12,540 bases of DNA. Origin: UPXZ01 sp049840795. Its GTDB lineage: Bacteria; Bacteroidota; Bacteroidia; Bacteroidales; Paludibacteraceae. This document shows positions 1 through 7,004 of this stretch, piece by piece. The stretch lies in contig JASGJK010000037.1 of NCBI GenBank assembly GCA_049840795.1, positions 1 through 12,540 on the forward strand, given 5' to 3'. The translations under genes and the position numbers were made by a program. The notes below the pieces were generated by a model. It saw only the letters and a list, made by a program, of their open reading frames with translations, did not search any database and had not been told where the DNA came from. Each line of letters begins with the position of its first letter. Positions within the stretch are counted from its first letter, which is position 1.

Positions 1-924
1 TCGCTCCAATAGACGCGAGTGAAGATAAAAAATATCACCCGGATAGGCTTCACGTCCGGAAGGACGACGAAGAATTAACGACACCTCGCGATAAGCAACC
101 GCTTGTTTCGATAAATCATCATAAATCACCAAAGCCGAACGTCCTGTATCCCTAAAATACTCACCGATGGCAGCACCGGCAAAAGGAGCATAATACTGCA
201 TAGCAGCTGGGTCAGAAGCATTTGCCGCAACGATGATGGTATAATCCATAGCGCCGTGTTGTTTCAGCGTATTTACAATAGAAGCAACCGTAGAGCCTTT
301 TTGCCCAATAGCTACATAAATGCAATACACAGGGTCACCGGCTTCAAAATTAGCGCGTTGGTTTATAATAGTGTCGATAGCTATACTCGATTTTCCGGTT
401 TGGCGGTCGCCGATAATTAATTCACGTTGCCCGCGTCCGATTGGGATCATAGCATCCACCGCTTTTAGTCCGGTTTGGAGTGGCTGAATAACCGGTTGGC
501 GATAAATGACTCCGGGCGCTTTTCGTTCTAACGGCATTTCTATCATTTCTCCACCTATTTTGCCACGTCCGTCAAGTGATTCACCCAAGGTATTGATTAC
601 ACGTCCGAGCATATCTTCACTCACCATTATCGAAGCCACACGTTTTGTCCGCTTTACGGTGTAACCTTCTTTAATCTCATTAGAAGGTCCTAAAAGCACG
701 GCTCCCACGTTATCTTCTTCCAAGTTCATCACAATGGCTTTGATGCCGTTCTCAAACTCCAACAGTTCATTGGCTTCCGCATTATGTAATCCGTATATAC
801 GTACCACACCATCGCTTACCTGGAGTACCGTTCCAATCTCATCAAATTTTACACTGCTATCGATGCCTTCGAGTTGCATCCGTAAAATTTCGGAAACTTC
901 GCTTACTTTTATACTATTCGACAT
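1..924 (-). CDS. atpA: ATP synthase F1 subunit alpha (5' part; gene runs off the left edge)
   Basis: This is the N-terminal 308 residues of the alpha subunit, the regulatory nucleotide-binding subunit of the F1 catalytic head, which sits on the cytoplasmic side of the membrane. Translation starts at ATG 922-924 (MSNSIKVSEVSEIL). The P-loop GDRQTGKS is at residues 172-179, matching its usual place in alpha subunits. It is followed by the conserved stretches CIYVAIGQKGSTV and ALVIYDDLSKQAVAYR. The frame is open to base 1 with no stop, so roughly the last 200 residues, including the arginine finger region, lie outside the window. It is the last ATP synthase gene visible here. It is separated from atpH by a 164-bp gap, which is wide for this operon, where the other junctions overlap or lie within 54 bp. 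Confidence 0.97.
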   Translation of the reverse strand, partial: MSNSIKVSEVSEILRMQLEGIDSSVKFDEIGTVLQVSDGVVRIYGLHNAEANELLEFENGIKAIVMNLEEDNVGAVLLGPSNEIKEGYTVKRTKRVASIMVSEDMLGRVINTLGESLDGRGKIGGEMIEMPLERKAPGVIYRQPVIQPLQTGLKAVDAMIPIGRGQRELIIGDRQTGKSSIAIDTIINQRANFEAGDPVYCIYVAIGQKGSTVASIVNTLKQHGAMDYTIIVAANASDPAAMQYYAPFAGAAIGEYFRDTGRSALVIYDDLSKQAVAYREVSLILRRPSGREAYPGDIFYLHSRLLER

Positions 925-1088
925 TTTATTTAGTGTTTACACTGTATTTTATTATATAATCTCTGTAAAAAAATAGTAACAATAGATCTGAATTACATCT
1001 GAAATTCAGTCATATTAGCTCACTCTTTACAGAACATATCTTTTATTTATACAAAGACATAATTTTTAGTTGATAAAAATCCAGCGCA
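925..1088 (-). other. 164-bp spacer between atpH and atpA with hairpin and near-consensus -7 box
   Basis: No gene is seen here. On the minus strand the spacer holds TGTCTTTG at 1052-1059, one mismatch from TAnnTTTG, with no clear -33 element. It also holds a 7-bp inverted repeat (arms 988-994 and 1003-1009, loop of 8) and, just before the atpA start, arms AGTGT/ACACT at 932-943. The hairpin lacks an adjacent T-run, so it is not a good intrinsic terminator. An internal promoter or an mRNA processing or stability site that sets the dose of alpha relative to the upstream subunits is possible but is inference. Confidence 0.35.
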
Positions 1089-1643
1089 TTAAACAATTCT
1101 TCTGTTTCGTTCAATGTATTCATTTTTTATTTTATTCAACTGATTTCTAATACTTGCATCCCACCGAACGGAATCAATCTCCATCAAAAAACCTCCGAGA
1201 ATAGACGGGTCAACAACCTTTTCAAGTTCCAGTGTTCCTTTGATTTGCTTCTCCACAAGTTTAATTAACTTTTCTTCCGTTGTTTCATCAATTGAAACGG
1301 CAGTGGTTAATTTTCCGTGAAGAACATTGTTTTTTTTCCGATATAAATCTTCGTATTTTAATACAATATTATGTAACTGCGCTTCTCTGTTGTTTTTCAA
1401 TACTAAATCAACAAACGATTCAAAAACCGGGGTTACCTTGATACCGGCAGCCGTCAAAATGATTTTCTTTTTATCTTCTTTGGACAATACGGGATTCTCA
1501 AACACGACTTTTAGCTCTTTCGTATTTGAAAAAGACTCAGCCAGACGCATTATATCCGTGTAAACGGCATCCTGACTGTTCGATTCTTCGGCAAAGTCGA
1601 GCAAAGCGGTGGCGTATCGTACCGGTATCAATCCTAAATTCAT
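1089..1643 (-). CDS. atpH: ATP synthase F1 subunit delta (OSCP homologue)
   Basis: The 184-residue protein has the usual length and layout of the delta subunit, which sits on top of F1 and fastens it to the peripheral stalk formed by subunit b. The N-terminal helical domain begins LIPVRYATALLDFAEE, typical of the family. The C-terminal part carries the characteristic VDPSILGGFLMEID segment (about residues 143-156). It starts at ATG 1641-1643, only 4 bp after the atpF stop, and is probably translated together with it. It is followed by an unusually wide gap before atpA. No anomaly is seen in the reading frame. Confidence 0.96.
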   Translation of the reverse strand: MNLGLIPVRYATALLDFAEESNSQDAVYTDIMRLAESFSNTKELKVVFENPVLSKEDKKKIILTAAGIKVTPVFESFVDLVLKNNREAQLHNIVLKYEDLYRKKNNVLHGKLTTAVSIDETTEEKLIKLVEKQIKGTLELEKVVDPSILGGFLMEIDSVRWDASIRNQLNKIKNEYIERNRRIV

Positions 1644-1647
1644 TTAC

Positions 1648-2149
1648 TTACGATTTGGGGATATTAATTTCGTCCATTAGCCGATCAATCATCTGCATTT
1701 GGTCTTTATTCTCTTCTAAGTTTGCGCGCAATACCTTTTCGGCAATGTCCACCGAAATTTTTGCAACTTCTCTTCGTATCGAATGAAGGGCATCTTCTTT
1801 TTCCATTTCAATTTGTTTGCGAGCAGCTTCTATTAATACCGATGCTTCCACATTTGCTTTATCTTTTGCACTTTGAATAATTGCATCTCGTGTTTTAGAT
1901 GCTTCTGCAAGAATATTCGGCTTGTTCTTTGCGTGCTTCGTTGACGAGCGCTTCACTATCCACTTTTACCTGTTCCAATTGTTCGTTGGCTTTGATAGCG
2001 GATTGTAACGATTCGTCAATAAAGTTATTCCTGGTTTCTACCCCTTTTAAAATAGCAGGCCAAGCAAATTTGGCTAACACAAAAAAGACGACAAGAAACG
2101 GAATTAACATCCAAAAAATCAAACTGACTTCAGGAGTGAAAAGTTCCAT
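1648..2149 (-). CDS. atpF: ATP synthase Fo subunit b, interrupted by an apparent one-base frameshift
   Basis: Subunit b forms the peripheral stalk, with one N-terminal membrane helix (about residues 9-27) and a long cytoplasmic coiled coil that binds delta. The gene is split between two frames. The first frame, from ATG 2147-2149, gives 77 residues ending KEQA. The rest, beginning NILAEASKTRD, is in another frame and runs to the stop at 1648-1650. Dropping one base at about 1918 joins them into 166 residues, the normal length for Bacteroidota b subunits. The charged, heptad-like helix continues without gap (EMEKEDALHSIRREVAKIS, then VDIAEKVLRANLEE). No slippery sequence is visible at the junction. 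Because the enzyme should be needed and all its neighbours are intact, a sequencing or assembly error is more likely than a true null allele. Confidence 0.9.
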
Positions 2150-2161
2150 AAATTATTCTTT

Positions 2162-2416
2162 TTAAATAAATATTGCGAATGCACAAACAATAACACCGAA
2201 CAATGCTACCCCTTCGATAAGTGCGGCGATAACGATCATATTTGAACGGATGGTTCCGGCAGCTTCCGGTTGACGCGCGATAGCTTCCATTGCTTGTCCA
2301 CCAATTTTTCCGATACCTAAACCTGCACCAAGTGTTGTAAGTCCTGCACCAAGTCCTGCACCTAATTTTGCTAAGCCTGCTGATGCGGCTGCCTGTAATA
2401 AAATTGATAATAACAT
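2162..2416 (-). CDS. atpE: ATP synthase Fo subunit c (proton-carrying rotor ring)
   Basis: This 84-residue hairpin protein forms the rotor ring in the membrane. Helix 1 carries the glycine-rich packing motif GAGLGAGLTTLGAGLGIG (about residues 19-36). The polar loop contains ARQPEA (47-52), which contacts gamma and epsilon. Helix 2 carries the ion-binding carboxylate Glu68 in ALIEGVALF. The residue after Glu68 is Gly rather than Ser or Thr, and no Gln is present in helix 1 about 33 residues earlier, so the usual sodium-binding ligands are missing. I infer proton coupling. Start ATG is at 2414-2416, 54 bp after atpB ends and 12 bp before atpF begins. Confidence 0.97.
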   Translation of the reverse strand: MLLSILLQAAASAGLAKLGAGLGAGLTTLGAGLGIGKIGGQAMEAIARQPEAAGTIRSNMIVIAALIEGVALFGVIVCAFAIFI

Positions 2417-2470
2417 AAATTTGTGTTTTTAATTAAATTATTGTTTATTCTATTTTTCTATATCAGTTTT

Positions 2471-3565
2471 TTAATGTTCGCTATGATGTTCGGGACTCGA
2501 CAAGCCTATAAAAATGGACGACAACATAGTAAATACATACGCCTGAATAAACGAAATTAATACGTCCAATATCAGCATAAATATTGTGAACAACATCGAA
2601 ACTACGGACACTCCGAATCCTGCCACAGCACTAATTGCACCAAAAATAAAAATCAATCCCATAAATACCAATACCACCATATGTCCCGCCAGCATATTGG
2701 CAAAAAGACGAATCATCAATGCAAACGGCTTGGTAAATACACCTATAATTTCGATAATTTGCATCAATGGGAATACCGGCGTTTTCAAAAATACGGGAAC
2801 ATCAGGCCAAAATATTTCTTTCCAATATTTTTTATTCCCGGAAAAGTTTGTAATCAAAAAAGTGATAATTGCCAATACAAAGGTAACAGCGATATTTCCG
2901 GTAATATTCGCGCCTCCCGGAAATATAGGAATCAATCCCAACAAATTATTGAAAAAGATAAAAAAGAAAACCGTAAGTAAATAAGGCGCAAATTTTTTAT
3001 AATTTTCCCCCACACCGGGTTTGATAACGTCATCGTTGATACTCATAACTAATTGCTCAATGGCGCCGGGAAAACCTTTCATCGAACGTAAAGGATTTTT
3101 CCTGTATAAAGAAGACACATACAACAAAATGACAACCAACAATAGACTGCTTATCAATATCGAAAAAGCATTTTTTGTCAGTGAGAGATCCAATGGCCGA
3201 ACTTCTTCACCTTGAGCATTTTTTTCTACGATTTTTCCTTTGTATTTTTCTTCTTGAGAAATATAGAATCCATTGTAAGATTCGTGTCCGTGATGTAGCT
3301 TGGAAGAACAAAATACATTCCATCCTTTATCAGCCGACTTTACAATAATTGGTAGTGGAATGGAATAATGATGCTCATCTACGGTAAGCACGTGCCATTC
3401 GTAAGCATCAAGCACGTGTTCAAAAATCATCTCTTTGATGTTAAACGACTTCCCTTCCATACTGTCTTTTTTTGTTTCAACTTCATTGGCAAAAACAGAT
3501 ATGGCATTCGTCATCAGCAATAACGAGAAAATCGGAATAAGAAATCGTTTTAATTTGAAATACAT
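2471..3565 (-). CDS. atpB: ATP synthase Fo subunit a with long N-terminal exported domain
   Basis: Subunit a makes the proton half-channels next to the c ring. This 364-residue version starts with a signal peptide (about residues 1-26, likely cut after SVFA). A hydrophilic stretch of about 100 residues follows (roughly 27-130), predicted to lie in the periplasm, and then the membrane part from about 133. The essential arginine is Arg286 in ALMIRLFANMLAGH, and the C-terminal helix has LISFIQAYVFTMLSSIFI. The protein is about 90-100 residues longer than the E. coli subunit because of the exported domain, a form known from Bacteroidota. The domain and the C-terminal tail are histidine-rich (KLHHGHES near 89-96, PEHHSEH at the end). 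The ATG at 3563-3565 is 4 bp after the AtpI-like stop. Confidence 0.96.
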   Translation of the reverse strand: MYFKLKRFLIPIFSLLLMTNAISVFANEVETKKDSMEGKSFNIKEMIFEHVLDAYEWHVLTVDEHHYSIPLPIIVKSADKGWNVFCSSKLHHGHESYNGFYISQEEKYKGKIVEKNAQGEEVRPLDLSLTKNAFSILISSLLLVVILLYVSSLYRKNPLRSMKGFPGAIEQLVMSINDDVIKPGVGENYKKFAPYLLTVFFFIFFNNLLGLIPIFPGGANITGNIAVTFVLAIITFLITNFSGNKKYWKEIFWPDVPVFLKTPVFPLMQIIEIIGVFTKPFALMIRLFANMLAGHMVVLVFMGLIFIFGAISAVAGFGVSVVSMLFTIFMLILDVLISFIQAYVFTMLSSIFIGLSSPEHHSEH

Positions 3566-3569
3566 ATTA

Positions 3570-3950
3570 TCAAATTTCTTTTTTAGTTAGTTTCATCAAG
3601 GTTCTTGTTTCGGTTACCGCAAAAACCAAATAATATAAAACAAATAATATTGTAAACGGTACTATATTATTTTTATTCATCAAAATACCTACGATAAACA
3701 ATACAATAAACGGTATCAGAAATAGTATTCTTGCAACTAAAATTTCTATCACACCCAATATCTTGTCTTTTTTAAGGTATTGATTTGAAATTAAAGCTAA
3801 CGAGCCCATCATTGACAGCGTGACAACAGGCAGAAAAGCCAGTGAAACCGATATTTCATACTTTAACGACTTAAGTACAAAGCATGCCGCCACGGTTAAA
3901 ACTACAATGAGTCCGGTGCTAATAAGTAACGATTGATATATTTTATTCAT
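3570..3950 (-). CDS. Small four-helix membrane protein at the AtpI position of the ATP synthase operon
   Basis: With the ATG at 3948-3950 the product has 126 residues. A GTG at 3966-3968 would add six residues (MWRRLR) but is deeper inside atpC, so I prefer the ATG. Four hydrophobic segments are visible (about residues 6-27, 35-56, 72-92 and 97-116), with short basic ends (KKDK, KLTKKEI). No family motif is recognisable by eye. Its size, topology and place just before atpB match AtpI, which helps assemble or stabilise the c ring in other bacteria, so an assembly role is likely but inferred from position. Its start overlaps the atpC stop by 8 bp, which suggests translational coupling. Confidence 0.8.
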   Translation of the reverse strand: MNKIYQSLLISTGLIVVLTVAACFVLKSLKYEISVSLAFLPVVTLSMMGSLALISNQYLKKDKILGVIEILVARILFLIPFIVLFIVGILMNKNNIVPFTILFVLYYLVFAVTETRTLMKLTKKEI

Positions 3951-4191
3951 TCTCAATCGCCTCCACACTAATGGTCACCTCGTTATCGTGTCCCTCAATC
4001 ACACCACCAGAGATTTTTATTTCCATTTCCTTTTTTCCGGTATTATAAATCAACTTACCACCTGTCAATATCGAAATAATAGGTGCATGACTATTGAGGA
4101 TCGTAAACGAGCCTTTCAATCCGGGAACTATTACCGATGTAACTTCTCCTGAAAAATAGACCTCTTCGGGTGTAATTATATCAAGTTTCAT
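3943..4191 (-). CDS. atpC: ATP synthase F1 subunit epsilon, short form with only the beta-sandwich domain
   Basis: Epsilon is part of the central stalk and couples gamma to the c ring. This product has 82 residues from ATG 4189-4191. A GTG one codon earlier is a possible alternative start. It covers only the N-terminal beta-sandwich (KLDIITPEEVYFSGEV, then VIVPGLKGSFTILNSHAPII, then a GGVIEGHDNEVTISVEAIE end). The C-terminal two-helix domain, which inhibits ATP hydrolysis and makes most bacterial epsilons about 130-140 residues long, is missing. The frame ends cleanly and overlaps the next gene, so this is a natural short form, as known in Bacteroidota, and not a break. It follows atpD by 6 bp. 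Confidence 0.94.
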   Translation of the reverse strand: MKLDIITPEEVYFSGEVTSVIVPGLKGSFTILNSHAPIISILTGGKLIYNTGKKEMEIKISGGVIEGHDNEVTISVEAIENE

Positions 4192-4197
4192 CACCGA

Positions 4198-5715
4198 TTA
4201 TTTTTTCGCTTGCTCCAATATTTTTTTACCTTTTGCAATAGCATCATCGATTGTACCTACACTCAAGAATGCCATTTCGGGATATTCATCCACTTCACCA
4301 TCTAAAATCATTTTAAATCCGCGAATGGTTTCTTCAATAGGCACCATCACACCCGGAAGTCCGGTAAACTGCGAAGCCATATACATCGGTTGTGAAAGGA
4401 AACGTTGCACTTTACGGGCACGTTGTACCGTTATGCGGTCTTCTTCCGAAAGTTCTTCCATACCAAGAATGGAAATAATATCTTGTAGTTCTTTATTACG
4501 TTGAAGAATTTGTTTTACGCGTTGCGCTGTATTATAATGTTCTTCACCAACGATAAGCGGATCGAGAATACGCGAAGTAGAATCAAGCGGATCTACCGCC
4601 GGGAAAATACCTAATTCCGAAATCTTACGACTCAAAACAGTCGTTGCATCCAAGTGAGAAAACGTAGTAGCAGGTGCGGGGTCAGTTAAGTCGTCGGCAG
4701 GCACGTAAACTGCCTGAACCGAAGTTATAGAACCATATTTTGTCGATGTGATACGTTCCTGCATAGTTCCCATTTCGGTAGAAAGCGTAGGCTGATAACC
4801 CACCGCCGAGGGCATACGTCCCAACAAAGCAGACACTTCGGAACCGGCTTGAGTAAAACGGAAAATATTATCAATAAAGAACAAGATGTCGCGTCCACCT
4901 TCGCCACCGCCATCACGGAACGATTCTGCAACTGTCAATCCTGAAAGTGCCACGGAAGAACGTGCTCCGGGGGGTTCGTTCATTTGTCCGAAAACAAGTG
5001 TTGCTTGTGATTTTTCTACTTCCGCATAGTCCACTTTACTCAAATCCCATTTTCCTTCTTCCATCGATTTTCTGAATTCTTCACCGTATTTTATCACACC
5101 CGATTCAATCATCTCGCGAAGCAAATCGTTTCCCTCACGTGTACGCTCCCCTACTCCGGCAAATACCGAGAATCCGTTGTGCCCTTTGGCTACATTATTA
5201 ATCAACTCCTGAATCAATACCGTTTTTCCAACTCCGGCTCCTCCGAAAAGCCCGATTTTTCCTCCTTTGGCATAAGGTTCGATCAAGTCAATTACTTTGA
5301 TACCTGTAAAAAGCACTTCGGTGCTTGTAGAGAGATCTTCAAACTTTGGTGGTTCACGATGAATTGGATAAGCTCCTGCTTTGTCTAATGCTTTCATCCC
5401 ATCAATTGGTTCGCCAATTACATTCATCAAACGCCCTTTGATTTGTTCGCCAACAGGCATTGTGATTGGGGTACCCATCACTTTCGCCTCCAACCCACGA
5501 CGTAATCCGTCTGTAGAATCCATCGCGACTGTTCGTACCGTGTTTTCACCAATGTGCTGTTGTATTTCAACTATTAATTGACGTCCGTCACCGCGATCTA
5601 TACTCAACGCATCGTGGATGGCAGGTAATTTATTTTCGTTGTTTTCACTTAAATCGAAATATACGTCCACTACGGGACCGATAATTTGCGAGATACGACC
5701 AACTAATTCAGGCAT
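4198..5715 (-). CDS. atpD: ATP synthase F1 subunit beta (catalytic)
   Basis: Beta is the catalytic subunit that makes or splits ATP at the F1 head. The 505-residue protein is complete, and every hallmark is visible. The P-loop GGAGVGKT is at residues 158-165, and GERTRE, with the catalytic glutamate region, is at 189-194. Walker B ILFFIDNIFR is at 277-286, followed by SALLGRMPSAVGYQPTL, and the lever motif ELSEEDR is at 421-427 (DELSEED-like). A charged insertion around 207-236 (KYGEEFRKSMEEGKWDLSK) makes it longer than the E. coli protein and resembles Bacteroides sequences. It is the first gene of the operon, starting at ATG 5713-5715 about 100 bp after a consensus -7 box. Confidence 0.98.
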   Translation of the reverse strand: MPELVGRISQIIGPVVDVYFDLSENNENKLPAIHDALSIDRGDGRQLIVEIQQHIGENTVRTVAMDSTDGLRRGLEAKVMGTPITMPVGEQIKGRLMNVIGEPIDGMKALDKAGAYPIHREPPKFEDLSTSTEVLFTGIKVIDLIEPYAKGGKIGLFGGAGVGKTVLIQELINNVAKGHNGFSVFAGVGERTREGNDLLREMIESGVIKYGEEFRKSMEEGKWDLSKVDYAEVEKSQATLVFGQMNEPPGARSSVALSGLTVAESFRDGGGEGGRDILFFIDNIFRFTQAGSEVSALLGRMPSAVGYQPTLSTEMGTMQERITSTKYGSITSVQAVYVPADDLTDPAPATTFSHLDATTVLSRKISELGIFPAVDPLDSTSRILDPLIVGEEHYNTAQRVKQILQRNKELQDIISILGMEELSEEDRITVQRARKVQRFLSQPMYMASQFTGLPGVMVPIEETIRGFKMILDGEVDEYPEMAFLSVGTIDDAIAKGKKILEQAKK

Positions 5716-5816
5716 AATATTTGGAAAATTTTATTTATTATTTCATTAACAATAAAAGGCAAGGTTTGTTCTCCATTGCAATCACAGTTCCCCTGTCTAT
5801 CATTTTTTTTAACATA

Positions 5817-5824
5817 CAAAGATA
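5817..5824 (-). promoter_or_regulatory. -7 box of the ATP synthase operon promoter
   Basis: The minus strand reads TATCTTTG, a perfect match to the Bacteroidota -7 consensus TAnnTTTG recognised by the primary sigma factor of that phylum. No clear TTTG -33 element is seen at the usual distance. Transcription would begin near 5810, leaving a leader of about 95 nt before atpD. Confidence 0.65.
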
Positions 5825-5949
5825 CAATCTTTATTTTTTATATTGTCGTCAATTGATTTTTTCGGTTGTGAATTTTATGAAAAATTAATACATTAAACCC
5901 ATATTGACATCCGATTTTTAAAGAGTAATTACGAAGTATTTAAACCAAA

Positions 5950-5980
5950 AAGCGGAAATATTTTTGAGATATTCCCGCTT
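5950..5980 (-). terminator. Intrinsic terminator of nagB
   Basis: Arms 5951-5961 and 5969-5979 pair over 11 bp (AGCGGGAATAT with ATATTTCCGCT on the minus strand, one G-U pair), plus an A-T pair at 5950/5980, with a 7-base loop. On the minus strand the stem runs into a short T-run (5947-5950). It lies 19 bp after the nagB stop and would insulate nagB transcription from the ATP synthase operon. Confidence 0.8.
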
Positions 5981-5998
5981 CATTTTGTTTATTTACTT

Positions 5999-6808
5999 TT
6001 ATATTAAACTGGTTGGATCAAGCCTATCTTTCTCTATATCAAGAAAGTATTTGTACGTTCCTACTTTAAGCTCGGCACACGCATCATAATCACAAACAAT
6101 AATTCCTTTTTCGTGCAGCTGCAATGCGCTGATAGGCCACATCTGACTGATAGGTTCTTCTACGGCGTGCCGCAAAGCTCTCGCTTTGTTGTGTCCGTTC
6201 ACAATGATTAAAACTTCTTTCGCATCTAACACCGTAGCAACTCCTACCGTTAACGCAGTTTTCGGTACTTTATTTATATCGTTATCAAAGAAACGCGAAT
6301 TGGCCAATATCGTATCGGTTGTCAGCGTTTTTTGACGCGTGCGTGAAGCGAAAGACGATGCCGGTTCGTTAAATGCGATATGTCCGTCAGGACCTATCCC
6401 TCCCAAAAACAAATGAATACCGCCTATGTCTTTTATCTTAGCCTCGTAAGCGCTACATTCTTCGTCAATATCTGCCGCGTTGCCATTTGGTATATTTACG
6501 TTTTCTTTTTTTATATCGATATGATTGAAAAAATTCTCCCACATAAAGGTATAATAACTCTGAGGGTGATTCTCGGGAAGACCTACATATTCATCCATAT
6601 TGAAAGTTACCACATTTTCAAACGACACGATCCCTTGTTTATACAATTTAATTAAATATTTGTACATCCCAAGAGGTGAAGAGCCGGTAGGCAATCCTAA
6701 CACGAAAGGATTTTTTTCTGATGGAGCAAACTTTATAATACTCGAAGCCACGTAATTAGCTACCCATTCCGACACACTTGAATAGTCCGGTTGAATAATA
6801 AGTCTCAT
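5999..6808 (-). CDS. nagB: Glucosamine-6-phosphate deaminase
   Basis: NagB converts glucosamine 6-phosphate to fructose 6-phosphate and ammonia, feeding amino sugars into glycolysis in the cytoplasm. The 269-residue product aligns with E. coli NagB almost residue for residue. It has the phosphate-binding PTGSSP (40-45), NMDEYVGLP with Asp72, and GIGPDGHIAFNEP with Asp141, His143 and Glu148. Substrate-contact Arg172 (NSRFF) and Lys208 are also present. Residues that form the N-acetylglucosamine-6-phosphate allosteric site in E. coli are kept too (Ser151, Ser152, Arg158, Lys160, Thr161 within SSFASRTRQKTLT), so allosteric activation is plausible. It starts at ATG 6806-6808, has its own promoter and terminator, and is a single-gene unit divergent from ssb. 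No nagA is nearby. Confidence 0.97.
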   Translation of the reverse strand: MRLIIQPDYSSVSEWVANYVASSIIKFAPSEKNPFVLGLPTGSSPLGMYKYLIKLYKQGIVSFENVVTFNMDEYVGLPENHPQSYYTFMWENFFNHIDIKKENVNIPNGNAADIDEECSAYEAKIKDIGGIHLFLGGIGPDGHIAFNEPASSFASRTRQKTLTTDTILANSRFFDNDINKVPKTALTVGVATVLDAKEVLIIVNGHNKARALRHAVEEPISQMWPISALQLHEKGIIVCDYDACAELKVGTYKYFLDIEKDRLDPTSLI

Positions 6809-6835
6809 TTTTTTATTTTAATTTAATTATCGGCA

Positions 6836-6843
6836 CAAAGTTA
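6836..6843 (-). promoter_or_regulatory. -7 box of the nagB promoter
   Basis: The minus strand reads TAACTTTG, matching TAnnTTTG. It lies 27 bp before the nagB ATG, giving a short AT-rich leader without a Shine-Dalgarno sequence, as is common in Bacteroidota. The stretch from 6844 to 6949, between this promoter and that of ssb, is very AT-rich and shows no other feature. Confidence 0.65.
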
Positions 6844-6949
6844 TATATTTTTTTTAAAAACATAAAATGAAATATGCCTATTATCATATAGAAAACAATA
6901 AAATAAAAATAAATTGTATTCGATGTATATAAAAATTGAAAAAACAATG

Positions 6950-6957
6950 TATATTTG
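6950..6957 (+). promoter_or_regulatory. -7 box of the ssb promoter
   Basis: TATATTTG matches the TAnnTTTG consensus and lies 47 bp before the ssb ATG. No good -33 TTTG is seen at the usual distance. It faces away from the nagB promoter. Confidence 0.55.
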
Positions 6958-7004
6958 TGAACTGTTTATTTACAAAATTATTAAACATTACACATTAAAC
7001 TATT

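Larger units (their letters stand above)
5716..5998. other. 283-bp gap between nagB and atpD
   Basis: Going from right to left, the gap holds the nagB terminator (5950-5980), an AT-rich stretch without recognisable features (about 5825-5945), the atpD promoter (5817-5824) and the atpD leader (5716-5810). The leader contains a possible 21-codon reading frame at 5738-5803. No RNA gene or repeat is seen. Confidence 0.6.

Noticed and set aside
734..976. Plus-strand open frame opposite the start of atpA
   Set aside because: It is a shadow of atpA that spills into the spacer, with no start signal or family resemblance.
1918..1918. Programmed +1 frameshifting in atpF
   Set aside because: There is no slippery codon, no rare-codon or stop context and no obvious stimulatory structure at the junction. 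A one-base error explains it more simply.
2162..2416. Sodium-driven ATP synthase
   Set aside because: The c subunit has Gly after the key Glu68 and no glutamine at the matching place in helix 1, so the sodium-ligand pattern is absent.
2586..2984. Plus-strand open frame of 132 codons opposite atpB
   Set aside because: It is antisense to a clearly conserved gene, and its Asn/Ile/Thr-rich composition is that of a shadow frame.
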